A DNA stretch of 64,000 nt from Archegozetes longisetosus (GCA_018873245.2 JAEMBT020000007.1:3489129-3553128), one strand, 5' to 3'. Counted from the first letter of the stretch, positions 35,691 to 46,317 are shown. Translations and numbers: made by a program. Notes: generated by a model not told the origin, from the sequence alone.

Positions 35691-38289
35691 GCTGAAAAAG
35701 GTTGATAACTTCTTAACAGATACAAAATTCATGAGACTTTCTCAAGATTCAATGTTCATAGCAATCAAAATCAAATTGATGATATCCAGAATTAAATCAA
35801 TTAAGTTCGTTACTACAAAGAATATACTTATGTGGCTATTCACCTTTATTTTCACATATCAAGCAGTCATTTTATCTTCAATTTATTTTTCATTCTCGAC
35901 ATCGCTTACTGTAAAGACAGAAAATTATGTTAAACCGAATGGTACCATCAATTTGAATGAATTACCGGCCGTTTCATTTTGCTTCAATGATATAAAACTA
36001 GTAAACGATAGTCATTATCAGGAGATTCATAACAAACAACATTTAACTAGCCATCTCAGTTCAATAAACGTTACGTTTGATTGCTTTCTACCAGTACTTC
36101 ATAAAAATTGTAATGATCTTAAAGGCACGATAATAAGCATATCGAATGAAATGCAATGTGCCATCGTATTAAGCAATCTCGATACAAGCACAAAATATTT
36201 GCCATTTCAATATTCCATATCCAATAATCTCCTAGAATTATCTATTGTTCGAAAGTTGACCTCGTTATACATTCACGACCCAAATCAATTACCTTCGTAT
36301 ACATTTAGCGAAAGATTATTTATTTCTGGGAGAACTGAAAGTGATTTACTGTTTTTCAAAATAAGCTTCCAAAGACTCGAACCTCCCTATGATACTCGTT
36401 GCTATGATTATGAAAAAGATAAGTCTATTGCTAGTAGAGGACAATGTATCAACAATTGTTTAATTGACAGTTATATGAAGAGATTAAACTGCGTTCCAAG
36501 ACACAATTCTTCAGTTACTCTATTGGTGCTAAAGAACTTAACATTTAATGTGAAATTTTGCGTACAAGAAAGTGTTGTTTTACTTGACTCTGAGTTGAGT
36601 AAAAAATGTCAAAAAGAATGTCTTGTTGCTTGCAAAGAAAATTTCTACATTGTCTTCAAAGTAGATTCTGACACCACCAAATATAGTTCTGGTGGCACTG
36701 ACAGAAGATTAGCAGGAGAATTGTTTGTTAATACAAAGAGTAAAACATACCATATTTATGCTTATGAGCCATCAATGACTCTATCGCAATATCTAATTTC
36801 ATTGAGTGGTTTGATTGGGCTATGGTTTGGGACTTCACTCATTCAATTATATAATAATATGACTGAAATTGCTGAAAAAGTCATCTTTAAGTTGCTGGAA
36901 CTGACTGTTCGTTGGAAACCAGACATGAAAGAAATTGGCCTCACACTAAAGCACTCGATAATAAAAGCGAAATCGCCGTTTCGAGTAATTGAATCTATTT
37001 TGAAACTTGTTTGGTAACTTGTTTATAAAGCTTTATTAATCTAATTTCAGGTCATAGTATTCTCGATTTGTGCACTATTCTTAATATATCACATGTTTTC
37101 GCAAACCTATCAATTTCTTGAATACAAATCTGTATACAAGATAAGAATCGATGACTACAACTTGGATGAGACAAATCCTGCTATCACTATATGTGCTAAA
37201 TTCATGGATGTTATTTTTAATACAGTCTTAATTCAAAAACTAGAACAACTAAATATAAGTATCAATTCTCAGGAATTCAATGAAGTTAGAGAACAAATCT
37301 TTTCTGATTATGAAACTTATGAACTAAATAAGACTGAACTGATGGAAAGATTTACTATTGATGTATTAGACGAATTCTTAACCTGTAGTTTGCATTTTGA
37401 TTGCGATCAAAACTGCACCGAAGATACTTTCAGATGTGATAGATTTTCAAAATTGATCAAAAGTTACAAATACTATCACATCGATTATGATATGCAGTGC
37501 TTTACACATATGATCCAAACAGAAAACGTATCAAAATCTATGACTTTTTTCAGTCAGATAGAAATAATTAGTTTATTGTTCAATAGAACAAAGTTTCTTA
37601 ATCATAGATATGGAGGAGATTTTGGGTCAAACATGTTTCAATTTTACTTCAATACTAAGCATTTGTTGCTTTCATTTTTCGAAGATAACGAACAGAATTT
37701 TGCAAAAAGTTATACGATCTATATTTTCAAAAAGTCTAACCAATACCTGCAAAGCCCTTATAAATCTCAGTGCAATCACTATGAGAACTCACCATCACCT
37801 TTTGGATCCATATCGCAACAAGACTGTCTCAGACAATGTCAGAGAAAGTATTGCGAAGATAGGCTTAACTGTTCGGTATATATTATGGATTATATAATTA
37901 CTGATTTGGATCAAGTATTTAATGATAATTTACCGAAATGTAGTAGAGAACAAATCAAATCGTGCGATCACATGAAAGCCAAAGTTAAGCATTGTCTTAA
38001 TATGTGTCCAATTGATTGCATTGAAGATAACTTGATTTCCAGTAGAACTAATGCTTATAACTTGTACCGGGATTTTAATTATAGCACCATTCGTATTATA
38101 TTGGATAGACAGCAAGTATTCATCTCATATGTTGAGACACCAGTTGTTACTTTTATTGAATATATGTGTGAAATGGCTGCGATTTGTGGCATGTGGTTCG
38201 GGATCTCTATTATTCAAGTGTATTACTTGATCGAGCATTTGATTCTTCTGATTAAGAGTAAAACCAGAAACAATACGAACAGAATATGA
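34377..38289 (+). CDS. Three DEG/ENaC channel subunits linked head to tail
   Basis: Three complete TM1-ectodomain-TM2 units follow each other. The frame from 35434 runs through TM2 of unit 1, a ~50-residue cytoplasmic linker and all of unit 2 without a stop. Unit 3 joins unit 2 through a candidate intron 37009-37050 (GTTTGG...TTTCAG, 42 nt, phase 0), which places the tail of unit 2 directly before TM1 of unit 3. DEG/ENaC and ASIC channels are trimers of separate subunits, so a 3-in-1 polypeptide would be a covalently linked trimer. Unit 1 is split by two frame changes, near 35300 and near 35480, that have no intron-like explanation. It is therefore either damaged, misassembled at two indels, or non-functional, leaving a two-unit protein that could start at an ATG in the linker. 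Role: amiloride-type sodium channel in the plasma membrane, possibly sensory. Confidence 0.72.
35691..37008 (+). CDS. DEG/ENaC unit 2 of the array
   Basis: Intact. The linker from unit 1 (LIEDMLKKVDNFLTDTKFM then SRIKSIKFVTTKN) passes into TM1 (ILMWLFTFIFTYQAVILSSI) and the post-TM1 motif LPAVSFCF. The cysteine-rich part PYDTRCYDYEKDKSIASRGQ then CINNC, and CQKECLVAC, follows. TM2 is SGLIGLWFGTSLIQLY with filter G-T-S. After TM2 a basic cytoplasmic segment of ~55 residues ends ...ESILKL at the proposed donor at 37009. If that intron is not spliced, translation stops two codons later at 37015-37017. Confidence 0.88.
37051..38289 (+). CDS. DEG/ENaC unit 3 of the array
   Basis: The exon opens in phase with VIVFSICALFLIYHMFSQTY, which is TM1, so the ATG at 37093 lies inside TM1 and is not a credible start. 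Next come NPAITICA (post-TM1), PYKSQCNHYENSPSPFGSIS before QDCLRQC, CLNMCPIDC, and TM2 AAICGMWFGISIIQVYYL with filter G-I-S. It ends in a short basic tail, KSKTRNNTNRI. Because TM1 starts at the acceptor, this unit has no N-terminus of its own and depends on splicing from unit 2 (or on an unseen upstream exon). Confidence 0.85.
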   Translation, partial: VIVFSICALFLIYHMFSQTYQFLEYKSVYKIRIDDYNLDETNPAITICAKFMDVIFNTVLIQKLEQLNISINSQEFNEVREQIFSDYETYELNKTELMERFTIDVLDEFLTCSLHFDCDQNCTEDTFRCDRFSKLIKSYKYYHIDYDMQCFTHMIQTENVSKSMTFFSQIEIISLLFNRTKFLNHRYGGDFGSNMFQFYFNTKHLLLSFFEDNEQNFAKSYTIYIFKKSNQYLQSPYKSQCNHYENSPSPFGSISQQDCLRQCQRKYCEDRLNCSVYIMDYIITDLDQVFNDNLPKCSREQIKSCDHMKAKVKHCLNMCPIDCIEDNLISSRTNAYNLYRDFNYSTIRIILDRQQVFISYVETPVVTFIEYMCEMAAICGMWFGISIIQVYYLIEHLILLIKSKTRNNTNRI

Positions 38290-39343
38290 TATAGAGTTAT
38301 CACCTTGATACTTTATATGAATTAAACGCATTTCTTAAGCAATTAAGCATTTTATTCTTCTAAACCTATCGAATATGAGTAGAAATCCTGAAACTACTTG
38401 TTGTTCCTTTTGATCACATTTCAGGTGTTAGCAAGTTTTAAATCTCATTTCTAACCATTTATTTGAGTTTAAAATGTGTCCAATAATTGAATTACTTTCA
38501 GTAGAGAACAACTTATACGAATGGAGAATAAACGATTTACATAAGCAACTAATTATAAGTTTGAGTAACTTTGAGCGTATGCAGAGTAATAATATTAACA
38601 GTTGAACAATGGACTTTTAGATCAATAACATACATATATTAGTCTAGTTTTTCAATGATTATTCTTACGCACGAAATAACGCATATTGTAGTCTAGCGTT
38701 TAGTCAAACAAGTACTAGTCAATTTTCCTTCAAATTAAAAAATTCTTGTTATAAAATGATTGCACTTATGTTACGAAGCTCTCACAGTTTTCATTCTAAA
38801 TAACTTGATAATCATTTTAGTATTGCTCGACCAAATTAATTGGAAAATTGAATGAGATGCACTGATCAATAAATGATTATTTAATAAATTAATTGATACT
38901 CCGTTTAAGGTTTGTTTATTTGTAAGTTTGTTGTGTACTTTAGACTTAATTATCAGAAATATAGATGTAATTATCTTAAATCCTATAAGTTTATTTCTCA
39001 GTTTTAATTGTTAATTCTGAGAAATTATTCGTATGCTGACTAAACTACACTGTCTTGCTCATCGCCAACTTATAACTCACTAAATATCAAATTTTAAACT
39101 TATTTTTTAGCTTATGCTTTGAACTTAGGATTTATTAATTGTAGGTTTAAAGGTATAAGACATGGATAATAAAAATATGACATAACAGATGTTTGATGTC
39201 TAAGATCTAAATAAATTATCAGTATTTGTCACAGCTACATCATGGTTTTGGACAGTTACTAATATTTTCCATTGAAAAGAACAAAATTATCTAAAAGATA
39301 ATTTTCAATAGATTACCAGAAACCTGACTCATAAAACCTGGCG
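38290..39343. other. Intergenic, nothing recognised
   Basis: About 1 kb of AT-rich sequence between the channel array and the chitosanase promoter. No repeat or RNA gene seen. Confidence 0.45.
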
Positions 39344-39350
39344 TATATAA
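39344..39350 (+). promoter_or_regulatory. TATA box of the chitosanase gene
   Basis: GCGTATATAAAG at 39341-39352, 62-68 bp upstream of the ATG at 39412. This gives a predicted transcription start near 39375 and a 5' UTR of roughly 35-40 nt. A eukaryotic core promoter here argues that the acquired gene is expressed. Confidence 0.65.
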
Positions 39351-39411
39351 AGCCCGTTACTGCAACCTCAAAAAAATAGTTATTCGAATCAGTTTTGAAT
39401 AGATAACAAGA

Positions 39412-41251
39412 ATGAAGTTTTCATTGTTATTCGTATTAGCATTGATTGCATTGACTGCCGAGGCAGAACTCACTAAAGATCAGAAGAGGCGTTGCGAACA
39501 ATACACCAGTATTTTCGAGAATGACACGATTGAACTTCAATACGCTTACGTCGAAAATATTCACGACGGCAGAGGTTATACTGCAGGAAGAGCTGGATTC
39601 ACAACTGGAACTGCTGATGCCCTGGAAGTCATCAAGAAATATACAGCCAAACACCCGGGCAATGCTTTGGCTAAGTTTATTCCAGAACTCGAGAGGTTAG
39701 CTCAACATCCGAGCGGTGATGTCAGTCATTTGAATGGATATCCGGCCGCCTGGAAAGAGTGCGCCAAAGATCCAGTTTTCCGTCAAGTTCAGGATGAAGT
39801 GAGCGATGAGATGTATTACAGGTATTGACAAATTAATTTCTCATTCTTTTATTAAAATATTTTATATACAACTTTTCAATCATTAGTAATTGAAGCTTTT
39901 AGCAACTGAATGTTTATTTAATTGTTTACTTTGGCGGTTCGTTAGCTAAAGTTATGCACTTGAAGCAATTTAAACGAAATTAGATTATTGATTAAATATT
40001 TGACTGCTTGAAATAGACCGTTTTCCAATCAGATCTAATATTAATAGAATTGAAAAACTAGTTTTACTAACAGTCTTGAAATATTATTTACGAAACACTC
40101 AGTTTTTGTCTATCAATAACAATCGAAAAAATCACAGTAAGTCAATTGGAGTAAAAATATTTCATATTGAAAATTTTTCAATCCAAGTCCTGCCATGAAG
40201 TTAGCAGAGAAGGCCAATGTTAAGAGTGCTTTAGGTCAATGTGCTTTTTATGACTGCATTATCCAACACGGATCAGGTGACGATCCCGATTCTATCGAAG
40301 CTATCATCAAAAGAACTGAACAAACAGAAGGTGGACCCGTTAATACTGATGAGAAGAAGTGGATCAGAGAATTCTTGAAGACAAGACGCGCCGATTTGAC
40401 TCATCCACACGATAAAGAAACTGAAAATGAATGGAAACAATCAGTGGACAGAGTTGATGCTATGGTCAAACTTCTGGATGAGGGAAATATGGACTTGCAT
40501 GGACCTATTCACGTGAAGACACCTAACCATTCAGCCACTATTCCATAGACTTAAAAATCTAAGATCCTGACAAATAATAAATGTATTTCTTAGCATATAA
40601 TAACATTTAACTATTAGTGGCTAAAGTGTTTGCTTTTTTAGTCTGTTTGAATCAATGTTTAAAACTCTTCGAGAAACATAAAATTGCACAAAAAGTGAAT
40701 TAAAGTGATTTTACTTAGAAAGATCTTATATTTAGACCTAAATTTTAATTCTCGATTCTCACATTCGTCCATCTATGACATGTTTTCAATCTTGAAATTC
40801 AAAATTTAATATTTAATAAAATGCTGACAAAACTTTCCCGTAGAAAATGAAATTTAAATTACTAATCCTGAAATATTCATTGTGTACTAGACCTGCAATG
40901 CAAGCGGCAGAGAAGGCTAATGTGAAGAGTGCTTTAGGCCAGTGTGCTTTTTATGACTGCATTATCCAACATGGAGGAGGTGATGATCCCGACTCTCTAA
41001 ATGCTATCGTCAAAAAAACTGAACAAACAGAAGGCGGACCCGTTAAGACTGATGAGAAGACGTGGATCAGAGAGTTGTTGAAGACAAGACGCAACGTCTT
41101 GACTCATCCACACGACAAGTCAACTGAACAAGGATGGAAGGAATCAGTAGATAGAGTGGACGCTATGGTCAAACTTCTAGATGAAGGAAATATGGACTTA
41201 CATGGACCTATTCACGTGAAGACACCCAACCATTCAGCCACTATCCCGTAG
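39412..41251 (+). CDS. GH46 chitosanase, secreted, with two alternative terminal exons
   Basis: Exon 1 39412-39821 encodes a signal peptide (MKFSLLFVLALIALTAEA) and the N-terminal lobe. Landmarks are FENDTIELQYAYVENIHDGR then GYTAGRAGFTTGTADA. E36 and D52 correspond to the general acid and base (E22/D40 of Streptomyces N174 chitosanase). The donor CAG|GTATTG (phase 2) can join exon 2a (40188-40548) or exon 2b (40891-41251); both have phase-matched acceptors and encode the C-terminal lobe: YYxPAM...EKANVKSALGQ, CAFYDCIIQHG, DLHGP. Each product is about 257 aa, including signal, the usual GH46 size. Substrate: chitosan (deacetylated chitin), cleaved endo-hydrolytically outside the cell. GH46 is essentially bacterial, so horizontal transfer followed by intron and promoter gain is inferred. 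Neighbours are ordinary host genes. Confidence 0.9.
40188..40548 (+). CDS. Chitosanase terminal exon 2a
   Basis: Acceptor AATCCAAG|T completes the split codon as Ser (YYSPAMKLAEKANVKSALG). It encodes 119 residues plus stop. A polyadenylation signal AATAAA lies at 40576-40581, 28 bp after the stop, so this exon is a complete 3' end by itself. Confidence 0.85.
40891..41251 (+). CDS. Chitosanase terminal exon 2b (duplicate)
   Basis: Acceptor GTGTACTAG|A completes the split codon as Arg (YYRPAMQAAEKANVKSALG); a TACTAAT-like branch site lies ~30 bp upstream. It has the same length as exon 2a with about 16 differences in 119 residues, mostly in the middle third, and an identical last 26 residues. 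It has its own AATAAA at 41311-41316. The frame extends 15 codons upstream through the intron to an ATG at 40847 (MKFKLLILKYSLCT), vaguely like the signal peptide of exon 1. I read this as chance or a relic, because a protein starting there would lack both catalytic acids. Confidence 0.82.
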
Positions 41252-41319
41252 ATTTGGGATCATTTAAACTATACCCGAAATTAACATTATTCTTTAAAAT
41301 TTTCAATTAGAATAAAACT

Positions 41320-43966
41320 TGATTTATTCTCGAGTTCAAAGCTATTTTTCCCTAAATAAATTCGAAAATAAAGTAATACTCAAATAAATAACAAGGAGAA
41401 TTTATTTTGGATACAAAAAATTCTCAATAAGAATTTCAACTATTGAATGCCGAACATTAGCCAATAGGAAGTTCAAATGAGTCAATTTCCATTTTTGAAT
41501 ATCATAACAGTTCAACTACCAGTTACTAGGCATAATAAACAGGTGCCAAACAGGTGAAAAATATCAGCTTACTTTAACGCTATCTATTGCTTTCTAACAA
41601 TGCCATAATATTCATTTTGATTACCAAAATCGAAACATTCCAATAGAAAAGTGTTGTGAGTAGCGTTCAAATTAACACTAATTCTTCCCATAAGAGTTGA
41701 ACATTTTTTCCTAAGTTTTATATTGTATATGATCTGTATTGTGTTCGATAAATGCCATAATTGAGTTTTTGCTCTAATTGTGATCCACTGAGAAATAGAT
41801 GTTTAGCCAAAATATTTTAGAGATGCTCTACAACAACGCGCAAATGTCATGTCTCGAATCCATTTCTTTACAAATACGATATTCTTTTCTAAATATTTCT
41901 ATCAATATTTCGATTGACTCAAAGAGTGTTTTGACTTTTTCTTCTATCGTTTCAGGCAAAGAAAATCTGAAAATTATTAAGAATTTTTGGCTCCTTTTTG
42001 AAAATTTTCCCAATAAATTGACATAAGACAGTGAGGCAGATAGTTTTCTTGAGTTCTTTCTTAATACGGATTCAATTTTCTGTAAGAAACAAAAGATTAG
42101 TCTAACGAGCGAAGGATTGAGAGTGTTTGAATTGCATTCCTTGTTTGACAAGTGGGCAAAACTTCAATCCGTTGCTTCGTATACGAAATTGAATTCATTT
42201 GAATAGGTATGACAAAGAAAAACTCTACTAACTATTCTTTCGAATTATACTGTTAATAATAGCATAAAGAGCACTTGTTCAAATATAAAATAAAATTGAA
42301 TAATAAAGCATCTAAAGCCTCGATAAACAGAGGAGTTCGCCCAAAACCCGTAGACTCTGGCCTATTGACGCCTCCAAACAGTGGCCTACCGAAGTTGTAG
42401 TCTAGTACAAGACATACAATTAACCGAAAGAATTTTTTAGGTCAGCGAATCGCTTAGAAAGTTACAGGCTAAAAACCAATAAATATCTCTGGTGAAAATA
42501 CTTAAGAATTTCATTTAAAAATATAAAAAATTGCAGGTACATTATAAAAACATATGTACAAAAGCTTAGAAATGTATAAAAGTGTAAAGTGTATGAGTTA
42601 TTATAAAATAATTTATAATTGAATTATTTTAAAGTAAAATATAAAAGATACCAAACTTCACCAGTCTTGCTCGCTATCATTGAATTCCAAAGTCATGCAA
42701 ATCCCATCTAAGGATTCTGCTAGACTTGGAATCTCGAATATGCGCCGCGCATATCCTAGGAACTAAAGAACAGTCATAAAGTGGGCACAACATCCGACCG
42801 TTCTCAGGCCACTTCTGCACTGACAGCAGTAGTGCGACTGACTCGGCACCGCGTTTGGCCATATCTACTAAAACGTAGATATGATGCTTTGTAGTAAAGC
42901 GGTGCCGAGCTGAATTCGCGCTCGGAGGAGCATGGGCTCTTCAGCTGAAATTCCCAGAGAGCTGAGGCCAAGTGGCCCTGTATGTCGATCTACTCACCGA
43001 AAAAACTTTTATTCATAAGTCTTTAAAAAAAATACTTTTGTATGGATCAAAAACGGTTCGAAACGAATATGTTGTTAAGTCCTATAAAAGACATTTTAGA
43101 GGCTTGAAGCCATACGCATGTCTTAAAATCTCCATATAATGGTAAATATGTTTTAAGATTTAACTATGTCTTGAACTTTAGACATGTATATTATTGTATA
43201 TGAACTCAAATCCTTTGAAAGAGGTTTCAAAATATTTTAAAAGATGCAAAAAATTTCTTTATTAATATGTACAATCACTTCATTTAAGACTAGATAATTA
43301 CATTTTTATAAACATAAAATTATTATATAATATATTTAAATTTCAGAAATTTATTAAAAATATAAAGCGAATAACGAATAGAAAGCGCTTTCAATTGTTC
43401 TCCTAATTTATTCACTAATAACTTTAGAACGATATCTTTGACTTACATTGTGAACCTTGAATACGACCACTTCATAGCCTTTCAATACATATAAGAACGT
43501 CAGCAAAGTCTTCTTCGTATTTCAATGAGAGGGCACAATAACACATGAATACATAAAATTTATAGACTTAGGCTTTCATCATAACTGTTCCATCAAGTAG
43601 TACTTCGCCATATATTGAGTCAACGTTTCTAATAAACTGGAATGAATCAGTAAGTTGTTAAAAAATGTAAACACTTTTACAGGTACTCCTCGGAAAAGTT
43701 TCTGACCATCAAACGGTATAACTCATTTTAAAAAATTCAATTTAATTAGTTTTTATTTTAAATAACAACTGCGACTAAAATTTTTTCAGCCACGAGTCCC
43801 AAACACTTCAGTATTTTTGTATAAGATTTTAGTGCTTTTCTTCAAGTCAAGTTCTGGTGAGAGGTCTGCTTTCCAGTCATAGTGTACTGCAGCAAAGCTT
43901 GCGAATCATGAGTTTTACTACGTCACTATTCCTCTGTCAACCATAGCACAAGCTCTCAATATTGAC
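41320..43966. other. Gene-poor stretch with a GC-richer hairpin patch
   Basis: No supported gene. A 107-codon minus-strand frame (41828-42151) has no recognised motif. At 42660-42990 base composition is richer in GC than the surroundings. It contains a hairpin (arms CTCGGCACCGC at 42841 and GCGGTGCCGAG ending about 42910, inner arms ATATCTAC/GTAGATAT) and a small palindrome ATATGCGCCGCGCATAT near 42737. A CAGCCACGAGTCCCA copy near 43789 matches the outer arm of the palindrome that follows. Confidence 0.4.
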
Positions 43967-44619
43967 AGCTTATACCAATGGCTAAAGTAGTGGCTGAAAA
44001 TTCAGCCAAACTATAAGACAACTATTGTTGATCTATTTCTTGCGTATGTCTTTTATAACAGTGGGACTCGTGGCTGATTAGTTTATATGTACGAAGTTTT
44101 TAATAAATCGCTGTATAGTGAGTTCCAAGCACTCGTCATCATATAGATAATTGATTTTTAAAGAGTGATATTCAAAATTTTAAAATTTTACAACTCCTGA
44201 AGCGCTCAACCGATATGCTTAAGACATATTTCTGGAAACTGTCTACAAAAACCTTTGAAATGGTGTGCATATCATCATCTGTTCCAATAGGTCCACCGGT
44301 GAACATCGGTGATACGCACATCACTTCAAAGGTTTTTGTAGACAGTTTCCAGAAATATAAGTCTTAAGCATATCGGTTGAGCGCTTCAGGAGTTGTAAAC
44401 TTTTGAAATTTTGAATATCACTCTTTAAAAATCAATTATCTATATGATGACGAGTGCTTGGAACTCACTATACAGTGATTTGTTAAAAACTTCGTACATA
44501 TAAATTAATCAGCCACGAGTCCCACTGTTATAAAAGACATACTCAAGAAATAGATCAACAATAGTTGTCTTATAGTTTGGCTGAATTTTCAGCCACTACT
44601 TTAGCCATTGGTATAAGCT
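43967..44619. mobile_element. 653-bp near-perfect palindromic MITE (copy 2)
   Basis: The ends AGCTTATACCAATGGC and GCCATTGGTATAAGCT are exact reverse complements. The arms (~320 bp each) differ at only a few positions and meet at about 44293 (GGTCCACCGGTGAACATC). Landmarks in both arms: CAGCCACGAGTCCCA, ACTCACTATACAG, GACGAGTGCTTGG, ATGCTTAAGAC. The inner half matches the element at 12083-12413. High arm identity implies a recent insertion or arm homogenisation. No coding frame. Confidence 0.8.
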
Positions 44620-44635
44620 GAGTAATATATAGATG

Positions 44636-45410
44636 GGGGACTGGGACAACTATGAATCTATATTTCATGTGAAAATCCAAAAAAAAAACTATGAAAATTT
44701 CAAAAATATATCAAATTTTTAAAATGCATTTCCTGGGACAGTACGTGAAGTACGAGTACGTACGAAATGCAAAAAAAAAACAAAGAAGATGCAAAAAACA
44801 AAGAAAAATATATAAAATTTATCAAAAAATGGGTTAATTTTATATAGTAGGAGAAAGTACGAGAAGTACTAGGACAACTATGAATATATATTTCAAGTGA
44901 AAATCCAAAAAAACTATGAAAATTACAAAAAATATATCAAATTTTTAAAAGTATGAGAAGTACGAGTACGTACGAAATGCAAAAAACTAAGAAAAATATA
45001 TAAAATTTCCATGAAATAAAATGGAAAAACTCACAAAAATAGCCAATTTTTATCAAATAAATGGCCAATAAAAGCCTAAAAATCAATCATAAACACTGGG
45101 CAGTACGAGTTCGTACTTTTCATATCCCCTCTAAAAACATTAAAGAATGAAGTTTTTGTATCGTTTAACATGGAATTTAAGCTAAAATATTACAAAAAGT
45201 CGTCTAAAACTACCAAAATTTACTACTAATTTCCTGGGACAGTACGAACTCGTACTTTTCATACCCCTCTAAAATTCATGAAAAAAGAATTTCCACGAAA
45301 TAAAACGAAAAAACTCACAAAAATAGCCAATATAAACCTAAAAAATCAATAGAAAATATTGGGACAGTGCGTTTCGTACCTTATTCAACACTCTAAAATT
45401 ATAGCTACAA
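44636..45410. repeat. GTACG-rich irregular repeats
   Basis: Two long related segments (44640-44790 and 44870-44985) share GGACAACTATGAAT, GTGAAAATCCAAAAAAA and GAGTACGTACGAAATGC. Two further segments (about 45040-45130 and 45230-45390) share CTCACAAAAATAGCCAAT and a CAGTACGA(G/A)(T/C)TCGTACTTT block. The recurring unit is GGGACAGTACG followed by a palindromic CGTAC. No coding frame. This could be satellite-like DNA or the remains of one unclassified element. Confidence 0.55.
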
Positions 45411-45419
45411 CATCAAAAA

Positions 45420-45678
45420 TAGCAAAAGGGGTGCCCTCCCTTATCTCAACCCCTTTCGGGATTACAGTACCCGCAGGTATTTTTAATTTTTTATAGCGGA
45501 TACTGAGCCCTTGCCGCTTATGTTCTTATAGCGACTTGAGTATCCTACATTCTCACTCTATGTATAGAGACGAGAAGAGGGTCTCCCAATTAAAAGATGG
45601 TACTTATCTAGGATTCAAACCACTGGCCTAATGATTCAAATTTCCACACTTTTACCGTTAAGCCACTGAGGCCTGTTA
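45420..45678 (-). repeat. tRNA-derived SINE (family A)
   Basis: Read on the minus strand from 45678: GGCCTCAGTGGCTTAACGGT contains an A-box-like TGGCTTAACGG, and about 45 bp on is GGTTTGAATCC, a B box. The body (~180 bp) follows and ends in a GC-richer segment near 45420. Spacing of A and B boxes is tRNA-like, but the sequence does not fold as an intact tRNA. It is not the same family as the SINE at 58228. Confidence 0.65.
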
Positions 45679-45848
45679 TGAAAGTAATAGAATTGAAAAC
45701 ATATTAATAGCAATTGGAATAACAACTGAAGATTTTTTTCACTAAAAATATCAGTATAATCAATAATTTTTACCACCAAAATATAAAAATTATTGATTCA
45801 GAGATTAAAATTTTATAATGAAAAAAAATTTTCAAAAATTTTTTTAAA

Positions 45849-45952
45849 TATGGCGCCCAAAAGACCCAAACAAAAAATCAAAGAAACTGTAAGATCTAAT
45901 CGTGCAGTTTATTTTTATTCAAAGATCGGGTCGGGTCTTTTGGGGCGCCATA
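45849..45952. mobile_element. Miniature inverted-repeat element, ~104 bp
   Basis: Ends TATGGCGCCCAAAAGACCC and GGGTCTTTTGGGGCGCCATA are reverse complements over ~19 bp, with an AT-rich centre. The GC-rich ends stand out from the flanks. No target duplication was determined. Confidence 0.5.
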
Positions 45953-46317
45953 GTTAAAAAGACGAAAATCTCTCAATAATATTTTAAGTCGTTTTTTATG
46001 TAGATGAATGTTTAAAATATTTTTATAATTAGTGTTTACTCAAAATCTTATTTAAACACAAGGTTTCTGTCAAAGAAACATTGATCATTCTCTTGTAATG
46101 AATTTTTGAACGTCTAAACCCTGAAAATTCAAACAACACATTGTAGACTTTGACATCGAAATTAATACACAAACTACTTTCGATTTTAATCTGATTCAAT
46201 TAAATGAAATTCATAATAGTCAAAGTTTCCAAAAATAAACTGATTTTATTGTTTTTAAAAAATTAGTTTATACATATCTAAGGGGCCGGGGCCAATGTCA
46301 TTTAGGAACTCCTCTTT

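Noticed and set aside
37093-37095. ATG at 37093 as the start of a separate third channel gene
   Set aside because: It lies inside TM1; the coding frame continues upstream to an acceptor at 37050, so it is internal.
40847-40890. ATG upstream of chitosanase exon 2b (MKFKLLIL...) as the start of a separate gene
   Set aside because: A protein starting there would lack the catalytic Glu and Asp; a phase-matched acceptor at 40890 explains the frame better.
45600-45680. Functional tRNA gene on the minus strand
   Set aside because: A and B boxes are present but the arms do not form a complete cloverleaf and the sequence continues as a SINE body.
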